A DNA stretch of 40,592 bases from a virus, in IMG/VR virus record IMGVR_UViG_3300007871_000061, positions 1 through 40,592 of that record, one strand, 5' to 3'. The notes under the pieces were generated by a model, which made no database searches, was not told the origin of the DNA, and was given only the letters and a program-made list of their open reading frames with translations. This document shows positions 37,082 to 40,592 of this stretch, piece after piece (position 1 is the stretch's first letter; each line of letters begins with the position of its first letter). A program made the translations under genes and the position numbers.

Positions 37082-37466
37082 GTATTCACCCCGTGGAGGA
37101 TGTTAACTAAGCGATTGATTAGTAAGGCTTTTCTATTTATGCCTTTTTCCTCAAAACAGGCCCAAAATAGGGCTAATTTGACGAATTACGCAAAGACGTT
37201 CTCTAATTCACCCCCGAAATGGGCCAAATGCTCAAAAAATGACCAATGCGGGGGGATTAGATAGCTAATCGTTGTTACCGTGTGGGTATATTAGCTGCTG
37301 GTTATATACGGGTTTATTCGTTTGGTGAGGGGAGGACATAAGACAAGTCAACCCCAGGGGGGTGCGTTTTCACGCCCCCGTCCCCGTCTGTCAGTTGTTG
37401 TATATCAACAACTTGCGACGGTCAGCGGATATAGTATCCGCTGTCATTGCCAGTATAATCAGTCAC
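37082..37466. other. Non-coding region with serial inverted repeats
   Basis: No supported gene in 385 bases. It holds perfect inverted repeats GATTAG/CTAATC (37255-37270, 4-nt loop), AGTTGTTG/CAACAACT (37393-37413, 5-nt loop) and CAGCGGATA/TATCCGCTG (37423-37443, 3-nt loop), and a GGGGG/CCCCC-based hairpin (37358-37379, TTTT loop, one mismatch). A fifth (37457-37478) runs just past the edge. G-runs and C-runs dominate 37205-37256. It could hold a packaging site, leader RNA or origin; TerS lies next to it. Confidence 0.7.
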
Positions 37467-37478
37467 TTATGACTGATT
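37457..37478. promoter_or_regulatory. Perfect 9-bp inverted repeat abutting TATAAT
   Basis: AATCAGTCA-CTTA-TGACTGATT is a perfect palindrome with a 4-base centre. Its left arm overlaps TATAAT at 37454-37459 on the plus strand; the -35 position is weak. It may be an operator or an RNA hairpin. A 22-codon plus-strand frame (37489-37557) ending in a lipobox-like LVAGC follows, too short to accept as a gene. Confidence 0.5.
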
Positions 37479-37697
37479 TGGGCTATTTATGGGCAAGGTA
37501 GCCATTATATGCGCGCTCCTCGGGCTGACGTTCGCCCTTGTGGCGGGGTGTGTGTGAGTGAGTGCATAAAATAGCCTGGCATCGCTGAAATACTCGTCTA
37601 GCGCTGTTATCTGGGTATGCTGTGGCATGTGCAGCCTATAGCGGCCAGTGTCTACGCTGTCACTGTATCCGCTTGTGTCTGTTGCATGGCCTATCAT
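37467..37697 (-). CDS. Doubtful hypothetical protein, 76 aa
   Basis: The ATG shares one base with the TerS stop (TAATG), the coupling used throughout this phage, which is the main reason to list it. The product is Thr/Ser/His-rich with no recognisable motif (HATDTSGYSDSVDTG, ALTHTHPATRA). Its end lies in the palindrome at 37457-37478. It may be a real small gene or a chance frame in a non-coding leader. Confidence 0.35.
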   Translation of the reverse strand: MIGHATDTSGYSDSVDTGRYRLHMPQHTQITALDEYFSDARLFYALTHTHPATRANVSPRSAHIMATLPINSPNQS

Positions 37698-38188
37698 TAG
37701 TGGTAATCCTTTTCGGGTTGGTCTATGCCTTGTGCATCCTGTATACGCCGTTGAATGGCTTGTATTTCGGTGTCAATATCATCCGGTGTCTTGTGCTCTA
37801 TCTGTAACCGCTCGGGCTTCTGTTTGCCTGCATAGTCCATAAGCTTTTGCGCGCACTGGGCTCTTACGGCTTCGCTATCGGCCTTTTTACATAAGTCTAT
37901 GATTGTGGCGCGGCCTAGGGCTGCATCCTGTTTAATCAACTTGTCTAATTGCTTGTCGATTTGTTCGGCGAGGCGTTCGTGTATATGGTACGCGCGCTGT
38001 GGCGTGGGGTTGGGGTGGCCAGCTTTGCGCAAGGCTTCAATCTTGGTGCCTGCTGGATTGTCAAGATAAGCGGCAATGTAGCGTTCGTCTAGTTGTTCCG
38101 GGCTTAGTCTGCTTTGCCCTTCTGGCACGGTCTCGGGCACATAGAATGCCGGGGCCTTGCCGGGCCTTTTTATAGTCTTTGTTTTCAT
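37697..38188 (-). CDS. terS: Terminase small subunit candidate, 163 aa
   Basis: The first 75 residues hold a likely DNA-binding helical part (LDERYIAAYLDNPAGTKIEALRKAGHPNPTPQRAYHIHERLAEQID, the N--KA-ALRKAG pattern of terminase small subunits). The middle is a coiled helix (QIDKQLDKLIKQDAALGRATIIDLCKKADSEAVRAQCAQKLMDYAGKQKPERLQIE) shared by many phage TerS proteins. It would pick the pac site; the nearby hairpin region is a candidate. TerL is 7 kb downstream with plus-strand genes in between. Confidence 0.65.
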   Translation of the reverse strand: MKTKTIKRPGKAPAFYVPETVPEGQSRLSPEQLDERYIAAYLDNPAGTKIEALRKAGHPNPTPQRAYHIHERLAEQIDKQLDKLIKQDAALGRATIIDLCKKADSEAVRAQCAQKLMDYAGKQKPERLQIEHKTPDDIDTEIQAIQRRIQDAQGIDQPEKDYH

Positions 38189-38217
38189 AGGCTTAAATAC
38201 TGCTTATATATATTTAA

Positions 38218-38234
38218 TAGATACGTTGTATCTA
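38218..38234. promoter_or_regulatory. Palindromic operator TAGATAC-GTT-GTATCTA
   Basis: A perfect 7+7 inverted repeat lies between the divergent TerS and ArdC-like genes, about 30 bases from one start and 60 from the other. It differs from the TAAGT operator, so a second DNA-binding protein is implied, maybe the small HTH protein at the end of the ArdC operon. A TATAGT at 38255-38260 may be the plus-strand -10. Confidence 0.55.
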
Positions 38235-38295
38235 ATTCTATTTCGTGGTATTTTTATAGTCTCAATCAATGCAACATTTTAAGAGGGCTTATATT

Positions 38296-39138
38296 ATGAG
38301 TAATCAGGTTTATCAGATCATCACAGATCAAATCATTTCGCAGCTGGAAGCGGGCGTGGTTCCCTGGCATAAGCCGTGGAACACTTCCGGCTTGATGCCG
38401 ACTAATTTTGTAAGCAATAAAGAGTATCGCGGTATTAACCCGTTCTTGCTTGAATCTGCGGGCTTTGAGTGCCCGTACTGGTTGACCTTCAAACAGGCAA
38501 AGCTGAAAGGCGGGACAGTTCGCAAAGGTGAAAAGGGCTCTATCGTCATATTCTGGAAACTTAACGAATATGAGAACGAAGAGAATCCAGAAGGGCCCGC
38601 GCGAAAGGTGCCGATCTTGCGCTATTACAAGGTGTTTAACCTGTCACAGTGTGACGGCTTAGACTGGGATAAACCCGCCCCCGTAAACGACTTCAAACCG
38701 ATAGAAGAGGCGGAGCGCATCGCAAGCGGTTACAAGGGCCCGGAAGTCAAACACGGTAAGGGGCGCGCTTGCTATCATCCACAGCTTGATTATATCGAGA
38801 TGCCGGACGCGGAGCGCTTCGACTGCGGCGAGGAATACTATTCTACATTGTTCCACGAGATGGGCCACAGTACCGGGAACAAGAACAGGTTAAACCGCGC
38901 AAGCTTGACAGAATCGGCCTATTTTGGAAGCCATGAATATTCAAAAGAAGAGCTTGTAGCAGAGTTCACCGCGTCTTTTCTCTGCGGCGTCTCGCATATC
39001 GAACAGGCCACACTTGCTAATTCAGCGGCGTATATTGCAGGCTGGAAACGCAAGCTAAAAGACGACGCGAAACTAATCGTACAGGCCGCCGCGAACGCCC
39101 AGAAGGCCGCCGACCTGATAAGAGGTATCAAGCACTAG
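38296..39138 (+). CDS. ArdC-like antirestriction protein with metallopeptidase, 280 aa
   Basis: The N-terminal domain (1-125) is the ArdC/DUF1738 ssDNA-binding type: ITDQIISQLEAGVVPWHKPW, NKEYRGINPFLL, YWLTFKQAKLKGGTVRKGEKG, RYYKVFNLSQC. The C-terminal domain holds HEMGH (187-191), then Glu219/Glu223 (KEELVAEFTASFL), a zincin active site. ArdC of plasmid pSa protects incoming ssDNA from restriction. AAGAGGGCTT (38281-38290) precedes the ATG. It heads the plus-strand operon that enters the host or acts first after infection. Confidence 0.85.
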   Translation: MSNQVYQIITDQIISQLEAGVVPWHKPWNTSGLMPTNFVSNKEYRGINPFLLESAGFECPYWLTFKQAKLKGGTVRKGEKGSIVIFWKLNEYENEENPEGPARKVPILRYYKVFNLSQCDGLDWDKPAPVNDFKPIEEAERIASGYKGPEVKHGKGRACYHPQLDYIEMPDAERFDCGEEYYSTLFHEMGHSTGNKNRLNRASLTESAYFGSHEYSKEELVAEFTASFLCGVSHIEQATLANSAAYIAGWKRKLKDDAKLIVQAAANAQKAADLIRGIKH

Positions 39139-39154
39139 AGCGGTAAGTGATAGC

Positions 39155-39190
39155 GGCTCTACGGGGCTGCTATCGCGTGCAAGTTCGCAC
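39155..39190 (+). other. Leader hairpins before the 58-aa gene
   Basis: GATAGC/GCTATC (about 39150-39174) and CGTGC/GCACG (about 39176-39191) form two small stems between ArdC and the next ATG. They lie just before the AAGAGGGCTTT motif at 39200-39210. They could tune translation or RNA stability. Confidence 0.4.
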
Positions 39191-39213
39191 GGTACAACAA
39201 AGAGGGCTTTACT

Positions 39214-39390
39214 ATGGTTTATCTCACGAAAGAGCAACGGCGCGCAGTGTGGCGCGTCTACAATCGGCACCCGTCAAATATTAGCTATCGGCAATTCAGG
39301 CGCACGGTTCAACCTGGGCCCGATTGCGTGATGGTTCGCTGGTCAGGTATGTGGCTGGGGATTGAATACGACGGCTACACCCACAGTTAA
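39214..39390 (+). CDS. Small conserved phage protein, 58 aa
   Basis: ATG at 39214 has AAGAGGGC at 39200-39207. The product starts MVYLTKEQRRAVWRVYNRHP, then YRQFRRTVQPGPDCVMVRWSGMWLGIEYDGYTHS. The pattern LTKEQR--L-RVY-RHP...YR-FRRTVQP...GMW--IE-DGYTHS is a small family in many temperate phages, of unknown function, usually near ArdC/RadC-like genes. It is basic and Arg/Trp-rich. Confidence 0.8.
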   Translation: MVYLTKEQRRAVWRVYNRHPSNISYRQFRRTVQPGPDCVMVRWSGMWLGIEYDGYTHS

Positions 39391-39403
39391 GGAGGCGCAC
39401 GCC

Positions 39404-39613
39404 ATGATGTATGCACAATATCTCAGGCTTGAAAGCAAGGCGGGCGGCGTCGCCTGTACTAACCGCGAATTTATACGCGCCTGTTTATCAGTCGTTAAAA
39501 AATCCGCGCGCGGTTACAGGTGGAGCGAATCTCGCAAAGCATGGCTGCGCGACGGGCTCAAGCTTCTGGACGAAGCTCGCACGCTTTACGGCCTTGTTAC
39601 AAGGGGCCGCTAA
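39404..39613 (+). CDS. Small basic hypothetical protein, 69 aa
   Basis: ATG at 39404 is preceded by AAGGAGG (39389-39395) at 8 bases; an upstream TTG (39362) would overlap the previous gene. The protein is helical and basic (YLRLESKAGGVACTNREFIRACLSVVKKSARGYRWSESRKAWLRDGL). Trp pair WSESRKAWL is notable. No known motif; likely another anti-host or DNA-binding accessory protein. Confidence 0.7.
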   Translation: MMYAQYLRLESKAGGVACTNREFIRACLSVVKKSARGYRWSESRKAWLRDGLKLLDEARTLYGLVTRGR

Positions 39614-39615
39614 TC

Positions 39616-39972
39616 ATGTTTCAGTTAACACAACAAATCAGGCTTATGCGCGAGCGGTCAGCGCTTCACCGTATCAAGCTTTTAAACTGCTATGTATCCC
39701 GGCAGCTCCACAGGGATATAAACACTAAACACGACTTAAACTATCAAGAGGGCTTAACCATGAAAAACCACAGTACACAAACAATCGAGTACTACGAAAC
39801 CCACGAACGCGCCACCCGTGCATATCGGGGCGCAATCCGGGCCGCACGTCGCAACATGCGCAAGCGTGGCGTTCAAACCGTAGTTGTTAACGACTGCGGC
39901 GAGTACTGCGCAATGACTGAGAACGGCGCATTCATGCAGGGCTTTGACCGCTGTATCGTCTGGGGCGAGTAG
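39616..39972 (+). CDS. Hypothetical protein with internal start, 118 or 70 aa
   Basis: The frame is open from ATG 39616 to TAG 39972. A second ATG at 39760 in the same frame has AAGAGGGCTTA (39746-39756) four bases upstream, the phage's usual leader, so the 70-aa form (ETHERATRAYRGAIRAARRNMRKRGVQTVVVNDCGEYCAMTENGAFMQGF) is surely made. The extra N-terminal 48 residues may be a real extension or a separate peptide reading through the leader. AGGGGCC lies before 39616. The 70-aa core is basic at the front and acidic at the end; function unknown. Confidence 0.65.
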   Translation: MFQLTQQIRLMRERSALHRIKLLNCYVSRQLHRDINTKHDLNYQEGLTMKNHSTQTIEYYETHERATRAYRGAIRAARRNMRKRGVQTVVVNDCGEYCAMTENGAFMQGFDRCIVWGE

Positions 39973-40001
39973 TCACAACCGGGCATCTCTTCGGGGGTGT
40001 C

Positions 40002-40026
40002 CGCTTGTGGCAATTCCGCCACTATA
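40002..40026 (+). other. Leader hairpin before radC
   Basis: GTGGC (about 40005-40009) pairs with GCCAC (about 40016-40020) just before the AAGAGGGCC motif (40026-40034) of the RadC gene. Similar stem-plus-motif leaders occur before other genes of this operon. Confidence 0.4.
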
Positions 40027-40039
40027 AGAGGGCCTAATA

Positions 40040-40480
40040 ATGTACAGATTTAACACTGAACAAGAAGTAATAAACGCGGCGCTATCCTTCTGCGTGCTCG
40101 AAAAGGGCGCGACTTTAGGCAGTCCGCATGATACCCGCGATTTTTTGCGGCTGGAATTAAGCACGGAAGAGCAAGAGGTTTTTTGTTGCTTATTCCTCGA
40201 TAATCGCAATCGCGTGATTGAATTTCGCCGTATGTTTCACGGCACTATTGACGGCGCAAGCGTATACCCGCGCGAAGTTGTAAAAGCAGCGCTCTTGCTG
40301 AATGCTGCGGCTGTTATCCTTGCGCATAACCACCCGTCCGGCATCGCGGAACCTAGCAGCGCAGACAAGCAGATCACAAACAGGCTTAAGGATGCGCTAG
40401 CGCTTGTCGAGGTGCGCGTGCTTGATCATATGGTAGTCGGTGAAGAGATTGTAAGCTTCGCTGAGCGCGGGCTGTTATGA
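40040..40480 (+). CDS. radC: RadC-like JAB (JAMM) protein, 146 aa
   Basis: The protein is a RadC-type MPN/JAB domain alone: [56 protein letters not shown]. The zinc site is His96-x-His98, Ser106, Asp109. It lacks the N-terminal helix-hairpin-helix of chromosomal RadC, as in many mobile-element copies. Role is unclear; frequent neighbours are antirestriction genes, as here with ArdC. The stop overlaps the next ATG (ATGA). Confidence 0.9.
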   Translation: MYRFNTEQEVINAALSFCVLEKGATLGSPHDTRDFLRLELSTEEQEVFCCLFLDNRNRVIEFRRMFHGTIDGASVYPREVVKAALLLNAAAVILAHNHPSGIAEPSSADKQITNRLKDALALVEVRVLDHMVVGEEIVSFAERGLL

Positions 40481-40592
40481 GCGCTCAAGCGGAACCTAAG
40501 CTAATTGTGCTCAAGTATTCAGACTGGGCTGATCAGTTCCGCCCTATTCCGTGTCTGGACGAAGACCCGCGCGGAGACTATTACAAGTTCGA
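40403..40592. repeat. Right copy of the diverged end repeat
   Basis: Aligns without gaps to bases 1-190 with 12 mismatches (about 94% identity). See the left copy. Confidence 0.95.
40477..40592 (+). CDS. 101-aa hypothetical protein, 5' part only (partial)
   Basis: The frame starts at the ATGA overlap with radC and runs off the end after 38 codons. It is the counterpart of the complete gene at 75-380, with one amino-acid change (Ala for Val) and several silent changes. In a circular molecule the two are one gene. Confidence 0.85.
   Translation, partial: MSAQAEPKLIVLKYSDWADQFRPIPCLDEDPRGDYYKF

Noticed and set aside
37489-37557. 22-codon plus-strand frame ending in LVAGC, lipoprotein-like
   Set aside because: Too short to leave a mature protein after processing; promoter upstream is weak. 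Kept only as a note.

Overview
The window looks like an almost complete genome of a temperate, short-tailed (podovirus-type, P22-like in its virion genes) phage, or the same phage as a prophage. Evidence for a phage is a full P22-type morphogenesis set (TerS, TerL, portal, scaffold, coat, gp4-like adaptor, gp10-like tail protein, ejection proteins), with no tape-measure or tail-tube gene. Evidence for a temperate life style is a tyrosine integrase, excisionase-like and CI/Cro-like regulators, and an attP-like copy of the 3' half of a tRNA-Cys(GCA) gene beside the integrase. The tRNA fragment and the gene families suggest a gammaproteobacterial host; this is inference. The first 190 and last 190 bases are homologous but differ at 12 positions, mostly synonymous. 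The unit is therefore about 40.4 kb and either joins itself in a circle (assembled from a mixed population) or is followed by a second, diverged copy.

Layout. (A) 38.2 kb through the end and on to 1.0 kb, plus strand: ArdC-like antirestriction protein, several tiny proteins, RadC-like JAB protein, small HTH protein. Many of these genes share a leader motif AAGAGGGC-(T)TAA close to the start codon. (B) 5.0 to 1.1 kb, minus strand: the early lytic operon, running from Cro-like protein through replication O-like protein, small Zn-finger proteins, SSB-like protein, VRR-NUC nuclease and DUF968/HNH-like protein to a Q-type antiterminator, with one MerR/excisionase-like gene nested on the opposite strand. 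(C) 5.1 to 9.1 kb, plus strand: CI-like repressor, Rad52-type annealing protein, a pair of unrecognised paralogues, excisionase-like protein, integrase, attP. (D) 30.5 to 9.3 kb, minus strand: the virion operon. It carries a triplicated fibre-like gene between gp4 and gp10 homologues, a gp10 homologue with an inserted domain, and a P-loop sulfotransferase-like gene. (E) 30.5 to 32.2 kb: a lone plus-strand gene under a repressor-type operator, a degenerate-repeat segment between two terminators, and two minus-strand genes of a phage family of unknown role. (F) 32.3 to 35.4 kb, plus strand: a tightly overlapping operon of twelve mostly unrecognised small genes, including two TTG-started membrane proteins. 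(G) 38.2 to 35.4 kb, minus strand: TerS, a hairpin-rich non-coding region, a very basic protein and three probable virion-associated genes.

How it works together. The divergent CI/Cro region at 5.0-5.2 kb carries operators of form TAAGT-N3-ACTTA. The same site recurs 25 kb away in front of the 30.5 kb gene, and its half-site flanks the start of the 6.9 kb transcript, so one repressor probably controls three loci. Lytic growth would run through operon B to Q and then to the late genes. I recognise no endolysin, holin or spanin.
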